DNA of 64,000 nucleotides from Cerasicoccus sp. TK19100 (GTDB lineage: Bacteria; Verrucomicrobiota; Verrucomicrobiia; Opitutales; Cerasicoccaceae). This document shows positions 41,422 to 52,000 of the stretch, in pieces. Within the stretch, counting starts at the first letter, position 1; each line of letters starts with the position of its first letter. The DNA lies in NCBI RefSeq assembly GCF_027257155.1, contig NZ_JAPWDU010000001.1, positions 1 to 64,000 of the forward strand, given 5' to 3'. A model generated the notes under the pieces. The model searched no databases and had not been told where the DNA came from. It saw only the letters and a list, made by a program, of their open reading frames with translations. A program made the translations under genes and the position numbers.

Positions 41422-44400
41422 GTCAGATTTGGTTCCTGTCGTTTCAGGAATGTCAAAATTTCGCGCATTCTGGTTATGGCGTCCCTGCCGGTCAAGCGGG
41501 GAAACCGATTACCGATCAATAGGAATTCCGATGCCTTTTTGCGCGCGTATTTGCATTTAAGTTTGTTGCCTTCGGTTTCGACTGTGGAAAAGCCACAACG
41601 TTCAGCCCAGACGCGAATTTCTGTCAATAAAAGCAGGGTTTTCACTTCGGCAGGCAGTTTGCCAAAGCGATCTTGCAGTTCCTCGCCGATCTCCGCCACC
41701 GCCTCCGGGCGGGAGGCCAACGCGAGCCGGCGGTAAAAATCGATGCGAAGCCGGGCCTCCGGCAGATAAACTTCGGGCAGGAAGGCCTCTACTTTTTCCA
41801 CGGCGTCGCGGTCGCGGTCGATCTTCTTCAGCGCGTCGTAGCCGATCTTGACCTCGCCGCCGACGGCCTCGTCCACGTAGCGGCCCACGAGCACGAAATC
41901 CAGCTTCACGTTGGCGCGGATGACGGCCGCGTGCTCATCCCCCTTGAGCCGCGCGATGCTCTGGCGCAGCAGCTGGCAATACAGGTCGAAGCCGACATTG
42001 GCAATGTGGCCGTGCTGCTTCAGGCCGATCAGGTTGCCCGCGCCGCGTAGCTCCAGGTCGCGCATGGCGATGCGGAAGCCCGCGCCGAGTTGGTTGAACT
42101 GCCGGATCGCGCCCAGCCGCTTGCGGGCCAGATCGAGCAGGCGCCCGTGCCGGTGCAGCAGCAGGTAGCAATACGCCTGGCGGTTGAAGCGCCCGACGCG
42201 CCCACGCAATTGATACAGCTGACTTAGGCCAAAGCGATCGGCACCTTCAATGATGATCGTATTGCAGTTGGGAATATCCAGGCCGTTCTCGATGATCGTC
42301 GTGCAGACGAGCACGTCGTAGCGCCCGCTGACGAAGTCCGTCATGACTTTTTCCAGGGCGCGTTCGGACATCTGGCCGTGGCCGACGCCGATGTTCAGCT
42401 TGGGCATCATCTTGCGCAGATGGGCGGCGACGGCTTCGATGGTTTGCACCTGATTGTGCAGATAGAAAACCTGGCCGCCGCGCTCGATTTCCCGCTCGAT
42501 CGCGGTCTGCACCAGCTTGGGCTCGTAGCTTTTGACGATGGTTTCGATCGGGCGGCGGTCGCGGGGCGCGGTCTCGATGACGCTGAGGTCGCGCGCGCCG
42601 ACCAGCGCAAAGTAGAGCGTGCGCGGGATTGGCGTGGCGCTCATGGTGAGCACGTCAACGTTGCGCTTGAGCTGCTTGAGCGACTCTTTTTGCCGCACGC
42701 CAAAGCGGTGCTCTTCGTCGATGACGAGCAGGCCGAGGTCCTTGTATTTTACATCTTTGCCGAGCAGCGAGTGGGTGCCGACGACGATGTCGATCTTGCC
42801 CTCCTTGAGCTGTTTGATGATCTCGCGCTTCTGCTGTGGAGTGCGAAAACGGGACAGCATTTCCACGGTGACCGGGTAGTTGGCGAAGCGGTCGCGTAGC
42901 GTTTGAAAATGCTGCTGGCAAAGGACGGTCGTTGGGGCCATGAGCGCGACTTGCTTGCCGTCGAGCGCCATCTTGAACGCGGCGCGAATCGCAACCTCGG
43001 TCTTGCCAAAGCCGACATCGCCGCAGAGCAGGCGGTCCATCGCGAGTGGCTTTTCCATGTCGCGCTTGGCGTCTTCGATGGCCTGCTTTTGGTCGCGCGT
43101 TTCCTCGTGGATGAAGGCATCCTCGAAATCGCGGAGCCAGGGGTGGTCGGGCGCGCAGGCATGGCCGGGGCTCGTCTCACGCTCGGCCTGCAGACGGAGC
43201 AGTTCCCCGGCAAAGTCCAGCGTGGCGCGCTCGGCGGCGGCCCGCGCCTTGAGCCAAGCGCTGCTGCCGAGTTTGCCCAGCTTGGGCGTGGCTTTGCTCA
43301 GGCCGACGTAGCGGCTCAGCAAATGGCTTTCGTGCAGGCGCAGGTGAACGGTGACGCCCTCATCGAACTCCAGCGAAATGACTTCCTCCTCGCGCTGGCC
43401 GACCTTCAGCTTCTGCAAACCGCGGAACATGCACACGCCGTTTTGCAGGTGGACGAGGTAGTCACCGTCGGCGAGCTCGGAGAAGTCCAGCGCCTGATCG
43501 ACAGCCTGCCGGTGTGGCATCTTGCGCTGGCGACGACCCACGCGAATGCGCTTGCGACCAAACAGCTCAGCCTCGGTGACAAAGACTTCCTGCCGCTCTG
43601 GCAGGGCCAGGCGAAAGCCTTCGCTCAGGCCGGCAATGATGCAGTTGGCCTTGAGCTGCTTTCCCGACGGGTCCTCGGTCAGCATCTCACGCAGGCGACG
43701 CTCCTCGGCCTCCGTTTTGAGCACGAAATGCACTTGGTGACCGCGCTTGTGCCACTGCAAAATCTGGTGGAGAAAGTCGCGCCGCGAGCGTTGCTCGGAC
43801 TCCTGACGAATCACGCCCAGCTGGTTGCTTTCGGCAAAGGTTACGTAGGGCTCCAGGGCCTCACTCACAACTTCTTCGCGCTGTGGGGAGTCGCCGAGCA
43901 GCGGATGATCGAGGTCCAGCTCGGCCAGGGCAAACCACTGGTCGGCTTTGCCCGCACGGGCGTCCATCAGGTGTTTGAGGTTGCGCGAGGGTGGGGGGAT
44001 GTTCTCCGGATATTGGAAAAGCTCGGGCGCGTCCTCGGCCAGCTGACGCGGCTCGCGGATCAGCCACGTGACCTTCTTAGGCAGGTAGTCGAGCAGTGTG
44101 GACTGGTCGGTTGAACTGCTCTCAATTGCGGGGGAGAGTAGCGCTTCCTTTACCGAGTCGCCCGAGCGCTGGCTGGTGGGATCGAACTCCTGAATGGCGT
44201 CAATTTCGTCGCCGAAAAAGTCGATGCGCAGTGGGGCCGTGGCGTTGAGCGGATAGATGTCGATCAGGCCGCCGCGCACCGCGAATTGGCCCGGCGTCTC
44301 GCAGATGGCCTCGGAGTCATAGCCAAGCTCGTTGTTCAGCTTGTCGATCAATCCTTGAAAATTCACCTGCTCGCCAACTTTCAGGCGGACCGACGCTGTC

Positions 44401-44795
44401 TTGAGCTGCTTGGGTTGCGGCACGTGCTGGAGCAGGGCACCCGGGTGGACCGCCAGACAAATGTGCTCGCCAGGCTTGGGGGCGACGAGCGCCGAGAGCG
44501 CTGCCAGTCGGTCGCAACTGAGCTCGAAGGCGCGCGCGTCGTCTTCCTCAAAATCGCCGAGGTTGGGGAGGCTGAGGACGCGCAGATTCGCCTTGGGTTT
44601 CTGTCTGCGGAAAAAGAACTCCAGGTCCTCTGCCCAGGCTTCCAGCGTGCGCCCGGCTGGGCCAAGCAGGACCGTTACCTGCGGCGGTTTGCCATTCGCC
44701 GTGAGCAGGTTGGCGCTGACCGCAGGCACAGCGGGACCGGCCACCCCAAAATAAAGGCGGATATCTGCATCGGTTGGCAGAACGACCGGTTTCAT
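41418..44795 (-). CDS. mfd: Transcription-repair coupling factor Mfd
   Basis: 1125 aa, the usual size. Visible are the UvrB-homology region, the RNA-polymerase-interaction domain ([19 protein letters not shown]), the superfamily 2 DNA translocase with Walker [10 protein letters not shown] and box DEEHRFG, and the C-terminal TRCF domain. It removes RNA polymerase stalled at DNA damage and recruits UvrABC. It is the first gene of a two-gene operon with the SurA-like chaperone. Upstream lies a 280-bp gap without a gene. Confidence 0.97.
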   Translation of the reverse strand: MKPVVLPTDADIRLYFGVAGPAVPAVSANLLTANGKPPQVTVLLGPAGRTLEAWAEDLEFFFRRQKPKANLRVLSLPNLGDFEEDDARAFELSCDRLAALSALVAPKPGEHICLAVHPGALLQHVPQPKQLKTASVRLKVGEQVNFQGLIDKLNNELGYDSEAICETPGQFAVRGGLIDIYPLNATAPLRIDFFGDEIDAIQEFDPTSQRSGDSVKEALLSPAIESSSTDQSTLLDYLPKKVTWLIREPRQLAEDAPELFQYPENIPPPSRNLKHLMDARAGKADQWFALAELDLDHPLLGDSPQREEVVSEALEPYVTFAESNQLGVIRQESEQRSRRDFLHQILQWHKRGHQVHFVLKTEAEERRLREMLTEDPSGKQLKANCIIAGLSEGFRLALPERQEVFVTEAELFGRKRIRVGRRQRKMPHRQAVDQALDFSELADGDYLVHLQNGVCMFRGLQKLKVGQREEEVISLEFDEGVTVHLRLHESHLLSRYVGLSKATPKLGKLGSSAWLKARAAAERATLDFAGELLRLQAERETSPGHACAPDHPWLRDFEDAFIHEETRDQKQAIEDAKRDMEKPLAMDRLLCGDVGFGKTEVAIRAAFKMALDGKQVALMAPTTVLCQQHFQTLRDRFANYPVTVEMLSRFRTPQQKREIIKQLKEGKIDIVVGTHSLLGKDVKYKDLGLLVIDEEHRFGVRQKESLKQLKRNVDVLTMSATPIPRTLYFALVGARDLSVIETAPRDRRPIETIVKSYEPKLVQTAIEREIERGGQVFYLHNQVQTIEAVAAHLRKMMPKLNIGVGHGQMSERALEKVMTDFVSGRYDVLVCTTIIENGLDIPNCNTIIIEGADRFGLSQLYQLRGRVGRFNRQAYCYLLLHRHGRLLDLARKRLGAIRQFNQLGAGFRIAMRDLELRGAGNLIGLKQHGHIANVGFDLYCQLLRQSIARLKGDEHAAVIRANVKLDFVLVGRYVDEAVGGEVKIGYDALKKIDRDRDAVEKVEAFLPEVYLPEARLRIDFYRRLALASRPEAVAEIGEELQDRFGKLPAEVKTLLLLTEIRVWAERCGFSTVETEGNKLKCKYARKKASEFLLIGNRFPRLTGRDAITRMREILTFLKRQEPNLT

Positions 44796-45078
44796 GACTT
44801 CAAGCGCGCAGGAGTGCGACAGGCAAACGATTCAGAGAAATGGAATTTCGAGGAATGGCAACCGCGCAATGGTGGCAAATGGATACCTCGCTTACTCCAA
44901 CTGACTGAGGAAGCATCTAACCGCGTTAAATCACGCAGGATACGAAGTCTTTTCGAAGTGTCATTGTCCGTCGATACTTCGCACTCCGAAACTATACTAA
45001 GTTAGACTTCGTGGGCTTCGTGTCCTTCGTGGTTTTAACCAATGCAGTATTTGAAAAAGCACACATTAGATTTGATCA
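44796..45078. other. Intergenic region with phased CTTCGTG repeats
   Basis: No gene. Near 45005-45035 it contains ACTTCGTGGGCTTCGTGTCC and then TTCGTGG, a series of about 9-bp-spaced CTTCGTG words; on the other strand this reads as the CCACGAAGGACACGAAG-type repeat seen between genes in several environmental phyla. The mfd promoter should be at the left end. Confidence 0.6.
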
Positions 45079-45762
45079 TCAAATCCCTAACTGCTCAATT
45101 GCGCTGCGGGCGGCAGCCTCTTCAGCTTCTTTTTTGCTGAAGCCAGCGCCGGTGCCGAGGGTCTCGCCCGAGACGATGACCTCGGCCTTGAATTCCTTGG
45201 CGTGGCCGGGGCCGGTTTCGTCGACAATGTTATAGCTGGGCTGATCGCGACCGTTGGCTTGAGTCCACTCCTGCAGGCGGCCCTTAGGATTATCCCGAGC
45301 GAGGCGCTTACTCAGGCGAACGTTGAAATCTCCAAACCACAACATCAGGCAAGCACAGGTTGTGGCGTAATCACTGTCCAAATAGATGGCACCAATGAGC
45401 GCTTCGAGTGCGTCTTCGAGGGCGGCGTCGCGGTGTTGGCCGTCCTGAGAAATTTCTGCTTCGCTCATGCGCAGATGGGCCGGTAGCTCCAGCTCTCGCG
45501 CGAGCTGAGCGAGGAAGTCCCCCTTCGCGAGCACCGATCTTGCCTGCGCTAGGTGGCCTTCGCGCTCATCGGGAAAGGTATGGAAAAGCGTTTCGGCGAG
45601 GAACAACCCGAGCACGGAGTCTCCTAAAAACTCCAAGCGCTGGTTGTCTGACGCTTCCGGCGTTTCCTGCAAGCGTGATGAGTGGGTCAGCGCCTGCTCC
45701 AGTAGAGCCGGATTGTTGAAATGGTGACCGATACGTTGCTCTAGCGAGCTGGCTCCTGCCAT
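45079..45762 (-). CDS. rnc: Ribonuclease III
   Basis: 227 aa double-strand-specific endoribonuclease that processes rRNA and mRNA. The signature NQRLEFLGDSVLG with catalytic acidic residues is at about 40-52, the second acidic cluster is ALEDALEALIGAIYLD, and a C-terminal double-stranded-RNA-binding domain (about 160-227) is complete. It begins 13 bp after the lexA stop, so the two genes form an operon. Confidence 0.97.
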   Translation of the reverse strand: MAGASSLEQRIGHHFNNPALLEQALTHSSRLQETPEASDNQRLEFLGDSVLGLFLAETLFHTFPDEREGHLAQARSVLAKGDFLAQLARELELPAHLRMSEAEISQDGQHRDAALEDALEALIGAIYLDSDYATTCACLMLWFGDFNVRLSKRLARDNPKGRLQEWTQANGRDQPSYNIVDETGPGHAKEFKAEVIVSGETLGTGAGFSKKEAEEAAARSAIEQLGI

Positions 45763-45775
45763 GGACGCAAAATGG

Positions 45776-46408
45776 CTAGAGGCTGCGCACGACGGCTTTG
45801 GCGATACCCTGGATCAGCAACTCGGATACGGGGTGCAGCTCCGGGTAGTCGGCATTTTCGGCCTTGAGATAGGGGGCGCGGCCAGCGGTTTGCACAAAGC
45901 GCTTGAGGGTGGTCTCGTTGTCGATCAGGGCGGCGACGATATCACCATTGCGCGGTAGGCCAGGCTCCAAAACGACGACATCGCCGTCGAAAATACCCGC
46001 ATCGATCATGCTCTCGCCACGGACCTTCAGCGCGAAGGCGCGCTTGTTGCGGCGGACGCCTGCGGTGCCGATATCCAACTGGAGGCGACCAACTTCACCA
46101 CCGGATTCCACGCCTTCCGGGTAACCGGCGGCAATGCTGCCATAAATCGGAATATCCACGACGTCTTTGGCGAACACGGGCTTGTTGGTGCCGTCATCAT
46201 AAGTGACGCGGAAAGTGCGGGCTTGGCCGGGGGCGCGGCTGATGTAACCCTTGCGCTCCAAGGCGCGGAGGTGGCCCATCACGGCATTGGTGCTTTTGAA
46301 GCCAAAATGTTCCTGAATTTCGCGAATGCTGGGCCAGTAGCTCTGCTCACGAAATTGTTGCTGAATGAAGCCTAGAATCTCGTGTTGACGGGTGGTAAGT
46401 TTTTTCAT
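45776..46408 (-). CDS. lexA: LexA SOS repressor
   Basis: 210 aa from the Met of MKKLTTRQHEILGFIQ; the frame begins 7 codons earlier without reason. N-terminal winged helix (1-68), cleavage site A94-G95 in SIAAGYPEG, and catalytic dyad S133 (RGESMID) and K169 (TTLKRF). It represses DNA-damage genes and cleaves itself on RecA filaments. rnc follows in the same operon. A TTGACA box lies about 50 bp upstream. Confidence 0.96.
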   Translation of the reverse strand: MKKLTTRQHEILGFIQQQFREQSYWPSIREIQEHFGFKSTNAVMGHLRALERKGYISRAPGQARTFRVTYDDGTNKPVFAKDVVDIPIYGSIAAGYPEGVESGGEVGRLQLDIGTAGVRRNKRAFALKVRGESMIDAGIFDGDVVVLEPGLPRNGDIVAALIDNETTLKRFVQTAGRAPYLKAENADYPELHPVSELLIQGIAKAVVRSL

Positions 46409-46432
46409 GATCGTTCGATAGTTGTGCAAATG

Positions 46433-46460
46433 AGTATTAGATTAATGTTCACTGTGTCAA
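46433..46460 (-). promoter_or_regulatory. Candidate lexA promoter
   Basis: On the minus strand, TTGACA (46455-46460) is followed 16 bp later by AATACT (46433-46438), about 25 bp before the lexA ATG. A near-palindrome TATTA-GAT-TAATG overlaps the -10 region and could be a LexA operator, but the operator type of this lineage is not known to me. Confidence 0.5.
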
Positions 46461-46473
46461 TTCTTTTAGTGCA

Positions 46474-46505
46474 CAAAAAAGCGCAGGGCCGCGTGGGCCC
46501 TGCGC
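46474..46505 (-). terminator. Rho-independent terminator of the 46544 gene
   Basis: Perfect 10-bp GC-rich stem GCGCAGGGCC / GGCCCTGCGC with a five-base loop and six T residues on the minus strand, about 40 bp past the stop codon. Confidence 0.92.
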
Positions 46506-46543
46506 GAATAGCGGTCAGGTAAATGGTTGTCGCAGTGCTCCCT

Positions 46544-47071
46544 TTAGGCGCCGATTTTGATGTTGGGCACGATTTCGAACTCGCACAGATCAGCGGTTAC
46601 ATTGAGCAGGCGCTCAAGGTCGCGCGTGCTGCTTAGCGAGCCCGCCAGGTAGAGTTTGTTGTCGTTGACGCTGTAGGTCATGTCCGAGATTTGACTGAGC
46701 AGTTTTACATCTTCATGGGACTGCATGATCATGGCCATCGTCATGGAGCGCACCTCGAAGGCGGCGTCTTTGGCGGCATCGGTTTCGCTGGCAGGTGTCT
46801 CGGCGTGGTTAAGCACGTAGCCTTGGTTATTGCGGGTGAGCGCACTGGCGTTGGTGGCCTGGACGCTGCCGTCGTGGAGCCTGATCATCACCGTGGGCGC
46901 GACTTTGGCGTTGCTGCGCAGCGGTTCGACGAGCACGCCGATTACCTGGCCTTCAGGATTGGAAACGGAAACGCCGGATTCGGCATTTGCGGATGTTAAA
47001 GTGGCCGCCAATACAAAGAGGGCCATGTAGAAGCCCCGTAAGAGGCGAGCGTAGTAATATACATTTTTCAT
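46544..47071 (-). CDS. Exported protein of unknown function
   Basis: 175 aa with signal peptide (LLRGFYMALFVLAATLTSANA). The mature part has a small beta domain (GVSVSNPEGQVIGVLVEPL…MIRLHDGSVQATNASAL), then a helical/beta C-terminal region (MTYSVNDNKLYLAGSLSSTRDLERLLNVTADL). No family recognised. It is a single transcription unit with a strong terminator downstream and a 9-bp-arm inverted repeat directly upstream of its start codon. Confidence 0.75.
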   Translation of the reverse strand: MKNVYYYARLLRGFYMALFVLAATLTSANAESGVSVSNPEGQVIGVLVEPLRSNAKVAPTVMIRLHDGSVQATNASALTRNNQGYVLNHAETPASETDAAKDAAFEVRSMTMAMIMQSHEDVKLLSQISDMTYSVNDNKLYLAGSLSSTRDLERLLNVTADLCEFEIVPNIKIGA

Positions 47072-47118
47072 GACGCGATTGGGTTAACTGACTAGTAATA
47101 AACTAGACGAATCGCGTC
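47072..47118. promoter_or_regulatory. Inverted repeat at the start of the 46544 gene
   Basis: GACGCGATT (47072-47080) and AATCGCGTC (47110-47118) are perfect complements; a second pair, CTAGT/ACTAG, lies inside. Directly upstream of the ATG, this could be an operator or a 5' leader hairpin. Confidence 0.55.
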
Positions 47119-47384
47119 CATGCAGGCAGTATTCACTGCCTTACAGATTCATATTTGGAGTTGTGGGGGGTTCTCCCATTTTCAGGCAGGGGCATACTCA
47201 GGGCAATGCGGGCCACCGCGAGCAATGCGCCGCGATTCCTTTACACTCCCTTTACAGAATTCGCGATATTTGGGTAACTTCTCCTAAATAAGACCGCTTT
47301 CTCAGGTTGGGCAGTCGCCGCAATCGTCGCGATAAAAGGCTTTAAGCCGTCGGTCGGATGGCTTTTATTGCGGTAAATCTCCGC
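47119..47384. other. Intergenic region upstream of purU
   Basis: No gene. A small GGCAGT/ACTGCC hairpin lies near 47124-47139. The purU promoter should lie on the right side. Confidence 0.4.
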
Positions 47385-48254
47385 ATGAGCGCTCCATCCT
47401 TAGACCGTCAAATCACCGCCTTGTTGTTCGGCCCCGATCAGCCTGGTATCGTCGCCAATGTCTCCAGCTGGATTTATGCGCGCAGTGGTAACATTCGCCA
47501 TGCCGACCAGCACCGCGACGACGCTGCCAATGTATTCTTCCAACGCCTGGTATGGAACCCGGCTGAAGACCACCATGCCGAGGCCGAGAGCCAGGCCTTC
47601 AAACAATATGCCGAGACCGAGCTTGGCATGAGCTGTAATGTGTCGCTGGGCATTGAGCAGCAGCGCGTCGGCATCATGGTATCCAAGATAGACCACTGCT
47701 TTCACGACATCGCGCTACGGTTCAAGTCGGGTGAGTTCCCGGGCAAGGCAGTCGTCGTGGTGTCAAACCACCCCGACATGGCCGAGGCCGCGGCGTCCTA
47801 CGGGTTGCCGTTTCACCACGTGCCGGTGACCCAAGCGAACAAAGCCAGTGCCGAGCAGGAGCAGATTCGCCTGCTGCAGGAGGCGGGGGTGGACCTGGTG
47901 GTCATGGCGCGCTACATGCAAGTCCTGTCGGAAGACTTTTTGGCCAACATCGGCTGCCCGGTGATTAACATTCACCACAGCTTTTTGCCGGCTTTCGCGG
48001 GCGGGCGTCCTTACCACCAAGCCTACGAGCGGGGGGTGAAATTGATCGGGGCGACGGCGCACTTCGCTACGGCCGACCTCGACGAAGGGCCGATCATCGC
48101 GCAGGATGTCGCTCGCGTGACGCATCGTCATGGGCCCAAGGATTTAATCCGCCGCGGCAAGGATTTGGAAAAGGCGGTCTTTGCCCAGGCGATTCGCTGG
48201 CAGCTCGAGCATCGCATTCTTGTTTATAATAACAAAACCGTCGTGTTTGACTAA
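47385..48254 (+). CDS. purU: Formyltetrahydrofolate deformylase
   Basis: 289 aa from the Met of MSAPSLDRQITALLFG. N-terminal ACT domain (GPDQPGIVANVSSWIYARSGNI), then the formyltransferase-fold catalytic domain with NIHHSFLPAFAGGRPYHQAYERGVKLIGATAHF and D at DEGPII. It hydrolyses 10-formyl-THF to formate and THF and balances one-carbon pools, supplying formate for purine synthesis. A hypothetical gene follows after 27 bp and is probably co-transcribed. Confidence 0.95.
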   Translation: MSAPSLDRQITALLFGPDQPGIVANVSSWIYARSGNIRHADQHRDDAANVFFQRLVWNPAEDHHAEAESQAFKQYAETELGMSCNVSLGIEQQRVGIMVSKIDHCFHDIALRFKSGEFPGKAVVVVSNHPDMAEAAASYGLPFHHVPVTQANKASAEQEQIRLLQEAGVDLVVMARYMQVLSEDFLANIGCPVINIHHSFLPAFAGGRPYHQAYERGVKLIGATAHFATADLDEGPIIAQDVARVTHRHGPKDLIRRGKDLEKAVFAQAIRWQLEHRILVYNNKTVVFD

Positions 48255-48281
48255 GCGGGGCACCCGCCATTAGCTAACGAT

Positions 48282-48794
48282 ATGAGCTTCAACCCTGACG
48301 ATTACGGCCCGGTGTTGGCCGAGTGGCTACGCATCAAGCACCCCGTCAACCTCGGTCCCGGCCAGCCCGATGAATCGCTGCGTACCCGCTTGGGCGAATT
48401 GACAATCGACCACGCATTTGCGCACGCAGAAGTTCGCGATGCTGAGATGGCCAAGGCATGCCTTAGCGGCGTGCTGCTACGCCTCGATTTTCTGGATGAG
48501 TCGCACACGATCAGCCAGGGCATCGACAACTCTACCGGAAGTTTTTGGCATGGTATCATGCACCGTCGCGAGCCGGACTACGGCAATGGCAAGTATTGGT
48601 TTCGCAGTGTGGGACGCCACCCAGTCCTGGCCAAACTCGCCAACGAATATCCCGGCTTCACCGCGGAGGGTTTCATCGACGAAGTGGCCCGCTGCACGGG
48701 CACGGGCGTCACCGATGAACAGCGCTGCCAGCAAATCCAGCAACGGGAGTTCGAGCTACTGTTTGACTTTAGCTATCGCGGTGCGGTGGTGTAG
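48282..48794 (+). CDS. Conserved hypothetical protein
   Basis: 170 aa, no signal peptide. It contains a striking conserved-looking block LDFLDESHTISQGIDNSTGSFWHGIMHRREPDYGNGKYWFRSVGRHP, rich in His, Asp, Trp and Arg, which suggests a metal or nucleotide site. I recall similar proteins in Verrucomicrobia and Planctomycetes but no assigned function. It is 27 bp after purU. Confidence 0.8.
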   Translation: MSFNPDDYGPVLAEWLRIKHPVNLGPGQPDESLRTRLGELTIDHAFAHAEVRDAEMAKACLSGVLLRLDFLDESHTISQGIDNSTGSFWHGIMHRREPDYGNGKYWFRSVGRHPVLAKLANEYPGFTAEGFIDEVARCTGTGVTDEQRCQQIQQREFELLFDFSYRGAVV

Positions 48795-48847
48795 GTTTTA
48801 TATTCACAACAGCGTTATTTTTACTAAAGCTGTTGCCACTTATTAAA

Positions 48848-48987
48848 GGTAGCGCGGAGCGTCCTCGCTCCGCAAGGATTGAGGCACTACATTAGTAAGT
48901 TCGTTGATGCTCTTTGCGCTAATGTGATGCTTTCGGAATGATTTTATGTATTGCCACCGCTTGCGGAGCGAGGACGCTCCGTGCTAC
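48848..48987. repeat. 28-bp inverted repeat pair between convergent genes
   Basis: The left arm (48848-48875) and right arm (48960-48987) are complementary over 28 bp with one mismatch. Each arm is itself a hairpin, GCGGAGCG…CGCTCCGC. Such GGAGCGTCCTCGCTCC palindromes are typical intergenic repeats; here they may also stop transcription from both sides. Confidence 0.8.
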
Positions 48988-49010
48988 ATTTTCCTTCCAC
49001 TCGGTTTCAG

Positions 49011-52000
49011 TTAGCCTCGTCGCTCTATCATCGGCGCGCGTAGAATGCCCGTCGGCTTGAGTTGCCAAATGCGGTTGTGGCATTCGTTTTGGACCTGCCA
49101 TGCCGGCGGGCCAAACCAATCGTATTCCGGCAAGTTATTGTGCACCGCGCCAAAGGTGTTGTGGCGGTTGCCGTAGCAGCGAATGCGCACGGTGTGCTTG
49201 CCTGCGCTCAATGTTCCGAGCGTGGCGCGATACGGGGCGAAGGGGACCGGGCCGCGGTCCTTGCCATCGACCCAGATCCGCAGCAGGTGCCCGGCGAAGG
49301 TTGGGCAACGCAGCGCGTAGTCACCGGCTTCAGCAATGTCGATCTCGCAGGTGTAGTCGAGGTTGCCGCCGTAAAAGGGAAGCCCCTGCGATGCCACATT
49401 GCCCCAGAACAACTTTTCGTTGTTCGTTAAGAAGGCATGGGCACCGCGAATCTCCACGGCGAAGTCTCCCAGCAAATAACACCACTCCAGATAGCGCTCC
49501 ACGGCGTGTAGCTCTTGCTCGATTTCGAGAATGTGGTCGCCGGCGGAAAGCGTCGGGAGCTCCATCGTCGGCAAGTCGCGGTCGACCCACCAGCCGGTGG
49601 CCTTGGGGACCAATACTTTGCCATCCAAAGTAAGTTTGGATTCTGCCAAACGCTCGCACATTAGGCGGGCGTTGGTGATGTCCACTTTGCAATGCAAAGT
49701 AAAACGACGAGTCACGCGATGCCTCTCGCCGAGATCAGTGATCGAGTAGGGCTGGCGCATCTCAGGCCAGTGGAAACGGTCGGCGAGCTGCATCTGCGTC
49801 ATGCGACTGTCTTGCGCGGGTTGCCTCGGTTCGTCATCCACGCGCCACTCAGGCATGTCGAGTAGCAGGCAGTTGGGCTCTTCGGTGGTCACGCTTTGCG
49901 GCTCGGGCAGGTCGTGGAGGTAGTCCCATTGCGGTGTCGGTAGTTTGTGCTCACCGAAGCCAGGGCTCAGGCGTAGCAGACGGTGCGACTGCGGTTGGAA
50001 ATCCCAGGGAACCAGTGTCCAGCGACCTTGCTGAGAGTAGGCGCAGTCGACTTCCTCGCCGGTGGAGGTGTCGAGCTCTCGCACTTGCCAATGCCCCTTC
50101 AAGCGGATGGTGGCTTCGGTAATAGGGATTGGCCAAGGGCGTTTTTGCAGACGCTTTTTCTGGCGGTTGCAGCAATAAACGATGCGTTCTTCGCCGACTT
50201 GCCTAATCTGGTGATTGATCGAATTGATGGGCTGGCCATCCGTAACGGTGTGCACGGCTATTTCGCGCCACGGCTCCAGAGCCTCGCGCAGGGAAAGCAC
50301 ATCATTGCTGATTAGCTTTGCATCGCAAAGTATGTCTTTGGCGGCGGAGCTTTTTTCGCCGTTAACGAATCCCGGAAGGCTACCCAATATGAGCACCATG
50401 CCGCCGCGCTCAGTGAATCGCTTCAGGCTGTCGAGTGTGCTTTGGCGGATCGAGTCGAGGTTGGCCAGCAAGATGACATCGTAGGCCATTTCGCCGACCT
50501 GTAATTGCGCGGCTTCGGTCTCGCGTTCCTGCGTGGGGAGCAGTGACTCGGCGATGTAATCGAAGTCGAAGCAGCTCTCGAGCAGCCAGTTGGTCGTTTG
50601 CTGAAAACGCACCTCGTGCTGGTTGCGGGTAAAGTCTTCCAGGCTGCGCACGCCATGGCAGAGCCAGATGCTTTCAGCTGGGTGGATGTAGCCAATGCGG
50701 ACCAAGGCCTTGCCGGCCGAGAGCGCGCAACCAACGCGAGAAAAGTGGTCTTCAACGAGTCGATACTCTTGGTACCAGGGCGACTGCGGGCCAATGGCGG
50801 CGGGGTAGTCCAACTTACTGCGGCCCTCCATACTGAGCCACGCCAAGTGGGGGATGCGCAGGTTGATACCGAGTGCCGCCTGCCAGTCACCTTGTGTCTT
50901 ATGTCCGGCGAAATCGAAGTCCCAATTGGTCACCCCATAGAGCTCGCTCATCACGGTGGGGCGGCCATCCTGTCGCGCCACACTCACGGCTTGCTTCGCG
51001 GTGGCGGGCTTGTAGTCATCGCAAAGTATGTCGATGCCGGGCAGTTGAAAGCCGCGATAGTGCCGCATGCATTCGCCGAGGCTGTTGACTTGGCCGGGCA
51101 GGTTATCTTCGTTGAGCATGTGGCCGGTCGAGGCGATGCCGTGCTTTTCACACCACGCGCCAAGCTGGTCACTGTAGGCCTCGGCGAAGCGCTCGGAAAG
51201 GTGGTCCCACAAGCGCCAGCGCCACGGGCTGGGGCCATCGGGCGTCGGCCAGAAAAATTCCGGTAAGATGTCCAGCAGCTCGGCACCCCAGGCTTCGCGG
51301 AAAGTGTCGGGCAGGTCGCCGGTCCAGGCCAGCGAGCCTTTACCGCTGAAGGGATTGGGTAAATTTGTATTGAAGCCGATGCTGGGTTCGTCGGTAAAGA
51401 TCGACGGAATGTCGGCGGGAAACTTTCCGCCAAAAGCTTTAAGATAAGCCTCGTGCGTGTGCTCAATGAAGGCCTGCGTCGCCGCTGGGCTCAGCATGTC
51501 CAAATGCGAGCCGCCGTTATGCCGGTCCATATCCTCCTGGATGACATGTGTGAGAAACCAGTCGTCGTCGCGGCCGTCTGCGTAGTCAATGCGTTTGCTG
51601 CCAAGTAGGTAGCCCTGCGCATCTTGCTCAATGCGGTAAGCGCACACCGGACTGCGATATTTGGAGTCTGGCTGCGCCGGGCGGCCTTTGGTGATCTCCA
51701 TCCAGTTCTGGCGATGCGTCAGCTCGCGTGTGACGACACCTCCGCCAAAGCCCGACGGCCAGGTGTCTTCATCGTAAAGGTAGCTGAGCATCCCTTTGCT
51801 CGCACCGTGCTCGCGGGCTGCCTTGATCGCATCGAGGAAGTCCTCGCTCATGTAGGGCGTTTTCAGACCGAAGCGAACGTGTAAATGATAGCCGCCCATG
51901 CCCATTTCGGCAAACGCATCGATCTGCTCGCGCAGGCGATCATGGTCGGTCAAGTCGTGGTTCAGCGCCCAAAACGGAGCGCCGCGAAACTGCACAGGAG

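Noticed and set aside
40498-41736. 412-codon plus-strand frame opposite the SurA-like and mfd genes
   Set aside because: Antisense shadow; crosses the boundary of two well-supported genes.
42903-44114. 403-codon plus-strand frame opposite mfd
   Set aside because: Antisense shadow of mfd with no recognisable domain.
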